Positions 55,330 through 63,924 of a stretch of 64,000 nt of DNA are shown piece after piece. The stretch's first letter is position 1, and every line of letters begins with the position of its first letter. The notes beneath the pieces were generated by a model, which searched no databases, was not told the origin of the DNA, and saw nothing but the letters and a program-made list of their open reading frames with translations. The position numbers were made by a program, and so were the translations under genes. Source of the stretch: Fulvimarina sp040239565 (GTDB taxonomy: Bacteria > Pseudomonadota > Alphaproteobacteria > Rhizobiales > Rhizobiaceae); the NCBI RefSeq assembly GCF_040239565.1, contig NZ_JBEHWS010000002.1, forward strand, positions 310,001 through 374,000, in the 5' to 3' direction.

Positions 55330-56994
55330 TCAGACGGAGGCCTGCGGCCCCGAGGCGCCGTTCCCGGATCCCGTCCTGCTCCGCGCCACGAACGGGGTCA
55401 CGTTCCCCATCTCGCGCCGGGGCGTTGCGTCGTCCACATCGTCGTCGTCTTCCTCCGTCTCGCGGCGGCTGAGCTCGAGCCCGTCCTCCTCGTCCACGTC
55501 CTGGTTCTCGTTCATGGCCGCGTTCCGGGCGTCGACCTCGTCCGGCCTCGCGGCGGGGTCCGCACCGCCGTCTAGGACGAAGCCGAGCGTCGGCAAAACG
55601 TCGTCGGCGACGTAGGCCTTCAGAACGGTTGCCTCCGCCCAGTCGCCGTAGCCGAGGTGGTCTAGGAGTTTAAGCGCGGCCGCCCAGCGCTCGTCGGCGG
55701 GCGGCAGGTGGCGTAGCGCCTGGCTGCCCGAGAGCGAAGCCGGGTCGATCTCGCAGACGAGTTCGGTCAGATCGCGGTAGACGATCCGCGCGATCGGGGC
55801 GAGGCTTTCAACCAGCTTCCCCTTCTTCAGCCGCCTGGTGCCCGCCGCCTCAAGCGCCTCGATGAGCGGCTTCCGGATCGCCTTGACGTTGGCCGCGACC
55901 GCTTTGGTCTGGCGGGTTGCCTTCGCTCGCGCGAGCGCTTTCAGCTCTGCGAGACCGCCACCCGCCGCGCCGTCAACGTTCGCGTCCGGGGCATTGCCCT
56001 TCACGAGGTCCTCGACCTCCCGGACCTTCATCGGCGTTCCCGCCTCAAAGGCGCCGATGACCTGATCGACCTGCTCAGGCGTTCCCCGGGTCAGGGCGAT
56101 GAGCACGGTCGGCGTCACCCTGTGCCGGATCAGGTCCTCGCGGCGGCCGCCGAGGACTCGATGCACTTTGATCCAGTTGTCGGCGCTCTTGTAGGACAGC
56201 CCACAGAGCTTCGGCACCGCCTCTTTCCAGTCCATCTCGTCCGGAATGTCTTTCTTGATGACCTCGAACTCTCGGCCGAGATCGAACGTGTTCGCGGCGG
56301 TCTTCCGTCCGATCGCGTCGATCTGGGCGACGCTCGTCAACACCCGTTCCTTCGCCTCCGCCTCGAGGCGGTCGACGTCGAAGCTCTCGCGCTTGACCTT
56401 CTTCACCTTCGTCTTCCGGGCGGGTTTCCCGTTCGCCTCCTCCTCTTCGCTCTCGCGCGTGCCACGCGCGCGGTCCTTCTTCGCCTTCCGGGCGTCGATG
56501 TTCTTGCGAACCCGAGAGGGTTTCGCCTTGCCGTCGGCCTTCCCTTTCGCTTTCGCGGGGGCGCGTGTCTTCCCCTTCCTCGCGGAGACCTCTTCCTCCG
56601 CGTTCGTCTTCGCTGCCGCGTCTTCGTCTTCGGTGTTCGCCGACACTGCGGCGTCAGCCTCCGCCTCGTCTTGGTTCTCGTCTTCTCCCTTGCCGCCGAC
56701 AGTCGCCTCCCCACTGTCGGCCTCAACCACGGCCTTCGTCTCGACCACCTCGCGGGCGGTGTCGTCGCTGGCCTTGTTTGCGTTCGTGTCCGCCTCCCGG
56801 GCGCTCTCCCCGCCGTTTGCCACGCCGTCCGTCTGCGCGCTCACGCCCTCGGCTGCGTTCACGTTCATGCCCTCGCTCTCTTCCATGTCCTCTCCCATGT
56901 CCTCCGCGGCGATCGGCGTCGCGGCGGCTGCCGCGTCGTCGGTCGCCTGCGCCCCGGCCTCACCCGGAGCGCTCAGGTTCTGCTCGTCCTTCAT
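55330..56994 (-). CDS. Plasmid-type protein with acidic/basic tail and helix-turn-helix region (DUF3102-like)
   Basis: The protein has 554 residues. Residues 1-135 are acidic and low-complexity (Glu, Asp, Ala), 139-200 are lysine/arginine/alanine-rich like a histone tail (TRAPAKAKGKADGKAKPSR). Residues about 205-332 form a helical domain: RVLTSVAQIDAIGRKTAANTFDLGREFEVI, then DNWIKVHRVL and TPTVLIALTRGTPEQVDQVIGAFEAGTPMKVREVEDLV, a layout resembling DUF3102 and ParB-type helix-turn-helix segments. The C-terminal third is helical and ends in acidic sequence. A perfect AGGAGGTGA precedes ATG 56994. A DNA-binding role in replication, partition or regulation is inferred, not shown. Confidence 0.75.
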   Translation of the reverse strand: MKDEQNLSAPGEAGAQATDDAAAAATPIAAEDMGEDMEESEGMNVNAAEGVSAQTDGVANGGESAREADTNANKASDDTAREVVETKAVVEADSGEATVGGKGEDENQDEAEADAAVSANTEDEDAAAKTNAEEEVSARKGKTRAPAKAKGKADGKAKPSRVRKNIDARKAKKDRARGTRESEEEEANGKPARKTKVKKVKRESFDVDRLEAEAKERVLTSVAQIDAIGRKTAANTFDLGREFEVIKKDIPDEMDWKEAVPKLCGLSYKSADNWIKVHRVLGGRREDLIRHRVTPTVLIALTRGTPEQVDQVIGAFEAGTPMKVREVEDLVKGNAPDANVDGAAGGGLAELKALARAKATRQTKAVAANVKAIRKPLIEALEAAGTRRLKKGKLVESLAPIARIVYRDLTELVCEIDPASLSGSQALRHLPPADERWAAALKLLDHLGYGDWAEATVLKAYVADDVLPTLGFVLDGGADPAARPDEVDARNAAMNENQDVDEEDGLELSRRETEEDDDDVDDATPRREMGNVTPFVARSRTGSGNGASGPQASV

Positions 56995-57018
56995 CAAGTC
57001 ACCTCCTAGTCGTCGCAT

Positions 57019-57633
57019 GCAATTTCCCGCGACGTCTTAAAGGGTGACATGGCTTTTCAGGCAAGTCCAATCGGATTCGAAATCGAATACCCGGCCGATC
57101 GCGGCGAATACATGAAGTAATATTTCGAAACGAGTATCGTCCTCCGCTTCGGTTGCATTAAAGCGCCCGAAAATTTGAGTGACACACTGTTCACGGCTCG
57201 CGCTATTCGGAGGCTTCGCAGTACCGAAAGTATTGCTTAACCCCGCAGTTCTAGGATTTTGGGCATGTCAAGTGGCAGGATTCGACGCAAAATACGGGGA
57301 TGGCGAATCCTCGTGCGGTCCTGCGCCCGGCGACGCAACGGCAGCCAAAACGGCGTTCAATCTGCACTGTTCGTCGATCTGCGACTGGGCGGCGGTATCG
57401 TCCTCAGTTTTGTCCATCCGGGAGTGGTCTGCGCGAGTGGCGCATACAAGGGCGATGTTGTCCCCGAACGAGGAGAGCGGCGGCGTTCCGGATCGGAACG
57501 TCCCGCCGCTGCCGTGCTGCCTCTCGTATGTCTATCTGTTGCCGTCACGCTCTGGCGCTCTGGGCTTTGGCGCCGTTCGAACGCTCATGGAGCGCAAGCG
57601 AACCGATCCTTGACGCAAACGGCGTGAGCGGTC
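57019..57633. promoter_or_regulatory. Upstream region of the 554-residue gene
   Basis: No supported gene. It should hold the promoter of the leftward gene, whose ribosome site lies at 56998-57006. AT-rich stretches near 57060-57180 contain short TCGAAAT/ATTTCGA dyads. I could not assign -35/-10 boxes. Confidence 0.4.
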
Positions 57634-57780
57634 GAATCGTAAATTCCGAGGTCTGCAACGTTTGTATCGAGTCCTGAATCGAAAATTCGAACCTATGAGT
57701 CGGAAATTCCGACATCTGCAACGCAGATGCGTAACTCATTTCAATTGATCTCAAAGTGTCCGCGACCTGAGACGGGTTGC
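57634..57780 (+). repeat. 147-bp direct repeat, copy 1
   Basis: Pairs with 57917-58063 at a fixed offset of 283 bases with no gaps, roughly 85 percent identical by eye. Inside it the motif TCTGCAACG occurs twice (57652 and 57715), each preceded by a TCG-N-AAATTCCGA-like arm. The copy ends with GATCTCAAAGTGTCC and a CTGAGAC box. The iterated structure resembles an iteron or centromere array. Confidence 0.75.
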
Positions 57781-57916
57781 CAGAGACCTACCTTACGATC
57801 GAAATATCCCGACGATATGGGCGCCGCAGGTCACGGCGAAGGCTGCCGTCCCGCGACGCGGTGCGGGTACAGAACGTTCGGTCCTGCGGCGGCAGGAATC
57901 GCTTCTACCAAGGACT

Positions 57917-58063
57917 GAATCGCAAACTCCGAGGTCTGCAACGTTTGTATCGAGTCCTGAATCGAACATTCGAACTAAGGAATCGCATGTTCGGACGTCT
58001 GCAACGCAAATGCGTAACGTGTCTCGATTGATCTCAAAGTGTCCACGAACTGAGACAGGGTGC
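57917..58063 (+). repeat. 147-bp direct repeat, copy 2
   Basis: Second copy of the same unit. TCTGCAACG occurs at 57935 and 57998, so the 63-base spacing is kept in both copies. Differences are point changes only. The 136 bases between the copies and the 209 after copy 2 hold no supported gene. Confidence 0.75.
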
Positions 58064-58272
58064 GGAAACGTCGGGGATCGTGTCCCACCATGCCGTGTTG
58101 CGCTCGTAGCCTCGGTGGTCCGCGGTGCCGCCGTCATCTCATCGTCTGCGTCCGGTTTCCCCATTGCCAGTCGTCCGGATGCTCATGAGGACGGATGGGA
58201 GGATCGGAACGCGCGGAAGCCGGCCCACGACGTTCGGGCCGCCTTCGTATGTTTGGAACCGTCGGCTTGCTG

Positions 58273-58599
58273 TCAGTTCATCTCGCCCTGCTCACCGAGC
58301 CGATAAAGACGACTGAGCGTACGGGCGTAGCCGAACTCGGGCGAGATCGCCCAAACCTCGGAGGTTCGGATCAGTCTGTGATCCGCAAGGGTCGGATGGC
58401 CAAGAACCTGACCGACCAGTGAGGGCACGGTACGGTACCCGATCCCCCAATCTTCGAGAACGGGCGCCTGCCAGAGATCGGCGGGCGAGGGTCGCCAGCC
58501 TGCCTGGATCGCCCCGAGATCGCGGAGAAGCTCACGGAGCTGGCGGACGGTCGTATCGAGTTCGTCGGACGCCCCGAATGGCGGAAGATGGACGACCAT
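58273..58599 (-). CDS. Small hypothetical protein, last gene of the AAA/M41 module (DUF6634-like)
   Basis: The protein has 108 residues: MVVHLPPFGASDELDTTVRQ, then WRPSPADLWQAPVLEDWGIG and VGQVLGHPTLADHRLIRTSE, VWAISPEFGYARTLSRLYRL. It resembles small proteins I recall as DUF6634, which occur in Hyphomicrobiales accessory DNA. Function unknown. Its ATG overlaps the stop of the AAA/M41 gene (TGATG), so it is coupled to it. No membrane segment or enzyme motif is visible. Confidence 0.75.
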   Translation of the reverse strand: MVVHLPPFGASDELDTTVRQLRELLRDLGAIQAGWRPSPADLWQAPVLEDWGIGYRTVPSLVGQVLGHPTLADHRLIRTSEVWAISPEFGYARTLSRLYRLGEQGEMN

Positions 58600-61541
58600 C
58601 AGGCTTCTCCGCTTTCGTCTGTCTGGTCGCCGATCGAGACCTGACTCGGCGCCGCGATCGCTTGAGTCGTTCCGTTCTCTCCACTTGTCTCCCGTTTAGG
58701 GTCTGTGTCTTCGGGCGGCGCACCGAGGATCGCCGCGATCTCGTCCGCATCGAGCGTTCCGGCTGCGAGAAGCGCGTCGGCAAGGCGGGTCAAGAGAGGC
58801 TGGTTTGCCTCAAGCGTCGTTCGGGCGAGTTCTTCGCCCGTACGCAGCCGCTCCTCGACCCGCTCGGCCAGCGGGCCGCCGCGCAGGAGAAGCCCCTGCG
58901 CCCATTCGGTGCTGCGCCAGGTCAGCGGGCGATCGGATCCGAAGCCATAGGCCGTCTCGAGCAAGACGGCGATACGCGTTGCCTGTGCGAGATCGCTCGT
59001 CTCGACGCCGCCGCTTCCCGTCGCGATACTGCCGAGAACGAGCTTTTCGGCGACACGGCCACCGAGAAGCTCTGCGATCCGTCCCATGAGCCAGCCTTCG
59101 TCCGCATCGTCATCGCCCTCATGGAGCGAGGCCGTAAAGCCGCCGCTCTCGTCTTCGATCGACAGGGCGATGACGCGGCCGAGCCTCAGGACATGACCGA
59201 CGATCGCATGGCCCGCCTCATGGATCGCCATGCGGCGGCGAAGCTCCATGGGCAGCTCCTTCCGATCGCTGCCGACGACGACTTCGAGATCGGCAAGAGT
59301 GAGAGAACGTCGTGCCCTGCGCGCTCGTCCCCGTGCTTCGCGCACCACCCGTTCGACATCGGCGCCCATCAGACCGACCATGCGCCGCGACAGACGGTCA
59401 AGCGGACTGGCCGAGGTAACGTCCGGCCCGTCTTGCTCGCCAGAATGTAGACTCGTCTGTAACCGGGCGTGTTCGGCCTCATCGTCATTGCCCGCGTCGG
59501 CACCGATCTGATCGTCGCCATCATGGCTGCCTGCGTCGCTACCTGCTCCATCGCTGCCAGGACAAACCACAGCGTTTTTGTCGCCCTCGACGACGACCGA
59601 GGCACTATCGCCCGCGATCCTATGTTGATCGTCGCCGAGATGATGGGCAAGGATTGTCATCAGTTCCGTCCGATCCGGCCTGCCGAGCGCGATCTGGCGC
59701 TCCCAGCGTCCCGACCGCATCAGGGCGGGATCGATGACCTCCGGCCTGTTCGTCGCGCCGATGATGATGACGCCCGAGGTTTTGACCGCGCCGTCCATCA
59801 GCTCCAGCATGCGATTGACGATCGCGTTCCAGTAGTCCGAGAAGTCGCGCGAGGCAGGTCCGCGTGTTCCGATGGCGTCGGTCTCGTCGATGAAGAAAAT
59901 GACGGGCGCTGCGGCCTCCGCCGCCTGGAATGCTGCCGACATCCGCTTCAGCACGCTGCCGAGGTAGCTTGGCTCGAGCCATGTCTGAACAGAGGCGACG
60001 TGCAGGGGCAGTTGCAACGTGTTGCAGAGCGCCCGTGCGAAGCTCGTCTTGCCCGTGCCGGGCGGGCCGGACAGGAGCAGACGCGTGCTCATCTCCTCCC
60101 ATGCGATCTCACCTGCCCGATAGGCTTGGAGATCGGTCTTCAGATCGAGGGCCCAGTCCCGCGCCGTACCGAGCCCCGCCATGGTCTCGATGGTCAGGGG
60201 ACCGCGTCGTAATGGTGTGCGTGTCGGCGTCTGCTGGGATCCAACCCTGTCGTCGCCAACGCTGTCGCCCTCGCCATCGTCGCCCTTGCTGTCGCCGTCT
60301 CCGACATTGTCACTGCCGCTGACGGGATCACTGGACGCTTTTGGTTTATTGGAGACGCCGCTGGTCAGATCAGCGTCGGAGCCGACTTTGTGTTCGCGAT
60401 CCGTGGCGTCTTTCCGATCGCTGTCCCGCAGCGGTTCGGGGTGAATGACGATCGAGCCAGCATCCGCTTTGTTCGATCGGGTCTCGTCCTTCGGCTTCGC
60501 GGCGTTCGTCTCGGGTCGCGCCAAGGGTCTGCCTGCCCTGCCCTCGTTGCCGGGCAGATCGCTGGCCGTCCTCTCCGCCCAACTGCGCAGGGCCCGATTG
60601 GAATTGCGGTCGCCGTAGTCTGTGCCACTGCCTTTGCCGCCGCCCTCATCGTCATCGTCGTCGTCGTCAGCCTCCTTCGCAGCGGCGGCCTCTTCATCGG
60701 CAACCCTCGCGGCGTAGCGAGCCGACCGCTCGAGAAGCGTCAGAATGGTGTCGATCGTCAGACCGGGACGGATGGCGAAGGTCACGTCCTCGAGCGGCAG
60801 GGTATCGGGGCGCACGCCATCGGACGCGAGACGCGCCAGACCCTCGTCCGCCGCCGAGCGATCGATGCCCGTCACGACCTCGATCGTCCGGCTGATGATC
60901 CCAGCATCGATCGCTCCCCCATCGAGCCTGCACGTTGCCGAAAGCCGCGCGATCGGCGGCATCCGCTTCGTCTTGCCGAGAACAAAGATCGGATGACCCG
61001 AGCGCATGGCCGAGGCATATCGCTCGATCATCCGGCGCTCGGCGTCCTTGCCTCTGAAGTCCCGCGGCAGCGATCCCCAGGTCGCACCGAGAGGATCATC
61101 GAGCGACTGGACGAGGAGGCTCCAGTCACGCTCCCTGTCGGCAGGGAACGCGAACTGGATTGCCGCGCGCACATTCGTCAGGTCAAGCATGTCGACTCGG
61201 CCAGGAAGGATCGCACCGAGCGACAGGAGCTGGCGGCAAGTCTCTCCGAACCCGGTCGCATCTGCGTTGATCGCCAGCACGGTGCCGTGTCGCCGACAGA
61301 GACGCGTCAGGTCGTCGGCCGACATCGCCGCGTCTGCCATCGCTCGATCGATAAGAAGCAGCGCCGCGAGAAGGCCGCCATCGAAGCGGACCTTGTCCGG
61401 CAGGACGCCGAAGCGCGTTACGGGTCCGGCGCTCTGGACCGTTTGTCCAGTCTGCGAGCGATCGGTGTCGGCACTGGCGTTGGCAGCCGCGCTGGCCATA
61501 GTAGCCGCCCCGTTCGATGTCTCGGAAGGTTTGCGGGTCAT
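58599..61541 (-). CDS. Soluble FtsH-like AAA+ ATPase with M41 metallopeptidase domain
   Basis: The protein has 980 residues. Residues about 40-280 form an unassigned domain; 285-440 are acidic, disordered linker (a run of seven Asp near 292). The AAA module (about 450-640) has Walker A GPPGTGKT (492-499), Walker B VIFFIDETD (547-555), GATNRPEVIDPALMRSGRW with arginine fingers. After an acidic insert come the M41 zinc site HEAGH (774-778) and the third ligand Asp850 in ETSDLAQAT. All catalytic residues are present. Unlike FtsH there is no N-terminal membrane helix. GGAGCG precedes ATG 61541, which overlaps the upstream gene's stop. It probably unfolds and cuts specific cytosolic targets. Confidence 0.9.
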   Translation of the reverse strand: MTRKPSETSNGAATMASAAANASADTDRSQTGQTVQSAGPVTRFGVLPDKVRFDGGLLAALLLIDRAMADAAMSADDLTRLCRRHGTVLAINADATGFGETCRQLLSLGAILPGRVDMLDLTNVRAAIQFAFPADRERDWSLLVQSLDDPLGATWGSLPRDFRGKDAERRMIERYASAMRSGHPIFVLGKTKRMPPIARLSATCRLDGGAIDAGIISRTIEVVTGIDRSAADEGLARLASDGVRPDTLPLEDVTFAIRPGLTIDTILTLLERSARYAARVADEEAAAAKEADDDDDDDEGGGKGSGTDYGDRNSNRALRSWAERTASDLPGNEGRAGRPLARPETNAAKPKDETRSNKADAGSIVIHPEPLRDSDRKDATDREHKVGSDADLTSGVSNKPKASSDPVSGSDNVGDGDSKGDDGEGDSVGDDRVGSQQTPTRTPLRRGPLTIETMAGLGTARDWALDLKTDLQAYRAGEIAWEEMSTRLLLSGPPGTGKTSFARALCNTLQLPLHVASVQTWLEPSYLGSVLKRMSAAFQAAEAAAPVIFFIDETDAIGTRGPASRDFSDYWNAIVNRMLELMDGAVKTSGVIIIGATNRPEVIDPALMRSGRWERQIALGRPDRTELMTILAHHLGDDQHRIAGDSASVVVEGDKNAVVCPGSDGAGSDAGSHDGDDQIGADAGNDDEAEHARLQTSLHSGEQDGPDVTSASPLDRLSRRMVGLMGADVERVVREARGRARRARRSLTLADLEVVVGSDRKELPMELRRRMAIHEAGHAIVGHVLRLGRVIALSIEDESGGFTASLHEGDDDADEGWLMGRIAELLGGRVAEKLVLGSIATGSGGVETSDLAQATRIAVLLETAYGFGSDRPLTWRSTEWAQGLLLRGGPLAERVEERLRTGEELARTTLEANQPLLTRLADALLAAGTLDADEIAAILGAPPEDTDPKRETSGENGTTQAIAAPSQVSIGDQTDESGEA

Positions 61542-61954
61542 CGGGCGCTCCTTCCAATCGTGCTCTGCCGTGAGACGCGCTTGCCAACCCATGCCTGGAT
61601 CACACGGGCGGTCGGATCGCCGCGCGCGGCAAGGTCGTCGAGGGCGGTCCGCACGGGGAGCGGAAGATGGCCGATCTGACGGATGCTCATCATCGCAGCG
61701 GCGATGACGATCGCTGGATCGGTGAGCGGTCGCAATAGCGGGTGTTCCGGCTGCATCGAGCCGAAGCGCCGCGCGCCAGCGGCCTCGGCAAGTTCGGTGA
61801 GCTGGGGGTCGAAGGGAACAGGAACGAGCGTCAGGGACCGCTCACTACTGCGCTCGGACGGATGGTTCTGTTCGCGGTGGTGTTTGTCCGAGGGGTCGTC
61901 TCCTCGCTTGTTCAGGCGGTCGTCGTTGTGGTCGTCGTCATGTCCGAAGGTCAT
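61538..61954 (-). CDS. Small acidic/His-rich hypothetical protein of the AAA/M41 module
   Basis: The protein has 138 residues. The first 45 are His-, Asp- and Lys-rich (GHDDDHNDDRLNKRG). The rest is helical: DPQLTELAEAAGARRFGSMQ, LTDPAIVIAAAMMSIRQIG, LPVRTALDDLAARGDPTARV. No enzyme motif or membrane helix. Its stop overlaps the AAA/M41 start by four bases (ATGA), so the two are made together. It could be a partner or adaptor of the protease; that is inference from coupling. Confidence 0.75.
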   Translation of the reverse strand: MTFGHDDDHNDDRLNKRGDDPSDKHHREQNHPSERSSERSLTLVPVPFDPQLTELAEAAGARRFGSMQPEHPLLRPLTDPAIVIAAAMMSIRQIGHLPLPVRTALDDLAARGDPTARVIQAWVGKRVSRQSTIGRSAR

Positions 61955-62115
61955 GGGGGATCCTTCGCGCGTCCGGCATCCGATCCGAAGATCGGCGGGA
62001 CTGCGCGTTCGATTGAGTGAACAGGTTCTATGGATTGGTGACGGGCGCGCCGACGCGCGGCCGATCGTCAGGTTCTCAAGCGTGAAGTTGCTTCAGCGTC
62101 CGAACACGCCCGCGC

Positions 62116-63270
62116 TCAGGCGTGAAGACGCTCGCGCGCAAAGCCGAAGCGTATTCGTCGCCCGGCTCCGTCGAAGGCGGCGTGCGAAGCGCTCTGGAAA
62201 TGATTTCCAGAACGGGGCGCTCGATCGCCTGCATCGTCAGTTTGAGCTTCTGCGAAGTCGTCTGCGGCTCGCGCGGCGGCGCAGGCCGTGCACTCGCTAG
62301 AGGATGCTGCTGAAGGCGACGGCGCGAGCCGCAGGATCTCGTCCTCGATCAGGGCCTGCACCCGGTCCGCGAACCGCGCGCGCATGGCGATGATCGCGGC
62401 AGCCGCCCCCTCGATCTCCAGAAGATCGTCGATCTCGCTGAGGCTCCAGAGACCCGAGCCATGATCGCTCGTTCCGCTCGAGCCGTCGACGATGGCGATC
62501 CCGACGCTGTCGACGGCAAGCCGCTTGCGCTCCTTGTAAAGCCAGTCCGGCAGGATCAGAGAGGCCGCCAGCATTCGCGTTCGGAGCTCACTCAGACGAT
62601 GGGTGTCGATATAGGAGGCGAGCGAGCGCTTCACGTCGATGACGAGGGCCGAGCGATAGCGGCGGCTCACGGTGACGAGGTCCGGCGTATAGGTCGACTT
62701 CGCCTTCGCGTCGGCATCGAACGTTAGGCCGACGAGCGCGCCCGATCGGTTATGCGCGACCGCCTCGAGGGCTGCCGCCGTCACTGGAAGCCGGACGCCG
62801 TTGCCGAGGACGACGAGATCGGGGTTCGCTGCTCCGATCGCGATCATCGCGTCCTCGAGGAGCTTGCCCTCGTGGAACGAGACAGAGCGGATGAGAGCCG
62901 CGACAGCGATGTAGCGGCCGAGGATCGCGTCCGGGCTCGGCACGGCAGCCGCGACTTGCGCCACCGCTTTGTCGACGAACGGGTCGAGGTCGGCCGCGAT
63001 GGCGTCGGGATCGAGGCGGCAGGGATAGGAGTCAGGCAGGTCTGCAGGTGCCGACGTCCTGTGCGAACGGTGTAAACCGGATGTGCCTCCCGCAGCCGCG
63101 GCGACACCGTTGAGATCGACGGCGTCCTGGCGCTCGGACCGATCGAAACGCGGTTCGACCTCGCTAACGTCGGCGTTTGCGGTGCGGTCGCTGCCGATAT
63201 CGGCAGACGAAGCGGAAGAGGTTCGCGTTTGGCGATGCCGCGAGGCGTGGTGAATGGAATGGTTGTTCAT
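62116..63270 (-). CDS. PD-(D/E)XK nuclease-like hypothetical protein, first gene of the module
   Basis: The protein has 384 residues. Residues 1-80 are disordered and polar. A helical part (85-175) carries EGKLLEDAMIAIG. A beta-hairpin then gives YTPDLVTVSRRYRSALVIDVKRSLASY: Pro196-Asp197 and Asp212-x-Lys214, with the spacing of a PD-(D/E)XK nuclease core. The C-terminal 50 residues are acidic then basic and may be a late addition. The stated ATG 63270 avoids a dubious upstream extension to 63306. The nuclease assignment is from one motif and needs structural checking. It heads the leftward module. Confidence 0.6.
   Translation of the reverse strand: MNNHSIHHASRHRQTRTSSASSADIGSDRTANADVSEVEPRFDRSERQDAVDLNGVAAAAGGTSGLHRSHRTSAPADLPDSYPCRLDPDAIAADLDPFVDKAVAQVAAAVPSPDAILGRYIAVAALIRSVSFHEGKLLEDAMIAIGAANPDLVVLGNGVRLPVTAAALEAVAHNRSGALVGLTFDADAKAKSTYTPDLVTVSRRYRSALVIDVKRSLASYIDTHRLSELRTRMLAASLILPDWLYKERKRLAVDSVGIAIVDGSSGTSDHGSGLWSLSEIDDLLEIEGAAAAIIAMRARFADRVQALIEDEILRLAPSPSAASSSECTACAAARAADDFAEAQTDDAGDRAPRSGNHFQSASHAAFDGAGRRIRFGFARERLHA
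62193..62211. repeat. Palindrome, third copy (TCTGGAAATGATTTCCAGA)
   Basis: A 19-base dyad with the same 13-base core on the opposite strand. It lies inside the 3' part of the nuclease-like gene, which shows the motif is not confined to intergenic DNA. Confidence 0.6.
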
Positions 63271-63617
63271 GGGGATAGCCCTTCGATGAGGGACGAATGA
63301 CGTCATGCATCATGGCCTCGCCGACATTCGAACGGCGGACCGTTCCGAAAGCAGGCAGGACAGCATGGGCGTCACGCACGATCGAGCCGATGAGATCTCG
63401 CGTCTCGCGAGTCTCGCCGTCAGCGATTGGTGCTGGTCGTCTCAGTGAAAGCTGGAAAGTCGAACGAGGCGGAGCGCGCCGGATAAGGCTGTCTCCGCCG
63501 GGCAGTCGTTCGGGCCGATCGGATCGATCAGGCGAACGAAACGGCGCGAGCGCGAGCTATTCGGCCTTGGCCGACGCGCGGATTCGTTAAAACTTTCCAC
63601 GAAGGGACGAAGCGGAT

Positions 63618-63788
63618 ATGGCTCGTCATAGCCTGGGACCTCTTGATCAGGTTCTGGGTCAGGCCCTCGTCCGGTGTTACCAGCACCGCCGGGGGCCGTT
63701 TGCTTCAGGGGCCGCGGTTGACCCGATGGTCCGCTGCCTGCCCGATAACTTGACGCCCTCAACCACCGATCGCAAGGCGTCGATATGA
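63618..63788 (+). CDS. Possible small protein, 56 residues
   Basis: From ATG 63618, with GAAGGGACGAAG upstream, the frame reads MARHSLGPLDQVLGQALVRC and YQHRRGPFASGAAVDP. It is small and unrecognised, and codon composition is unremarkable. It may be real but could be chance. Between 63271 and here nothing else is supported. Confidence 0.3.
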   Translation: MARHSLGPLDQVLGQALVRCYQHRRGPFASGAAVDPMVRCLPDNLTPSTTDRKASI

Positions 63789-63924
63789 GCAAACTTTGAA
63801 ACGTGGTTAACGGCGAGCTCGCTCCGGGCAGCGCAGTTTCCCGCTCAACCTATCGGTCATCCGAAAGCTATGCAGTCTTTCCACTCAGGTAGCAGTTATC
63901 GAAGCGGACACGGAGTGCGTCGGA

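Noticed and set aside
56122..57040. Long plus-strand frames across the 554-residue gene
   Set aside because: They mirror the low-complexity acidic and basic codons of the minus-strand gene, which has a perfect ribosome site.
57634..58063. repABC-type parS or incompatibility RNA
   Set aside because: No GTT-N10-AAC dyad and no repA, repB or repC gene in the window.
58599..61541. Housekeeping FtsH
   Set aside because: Lacks membrane helices, is half again as long as FtsH and sits in an accessory operon.
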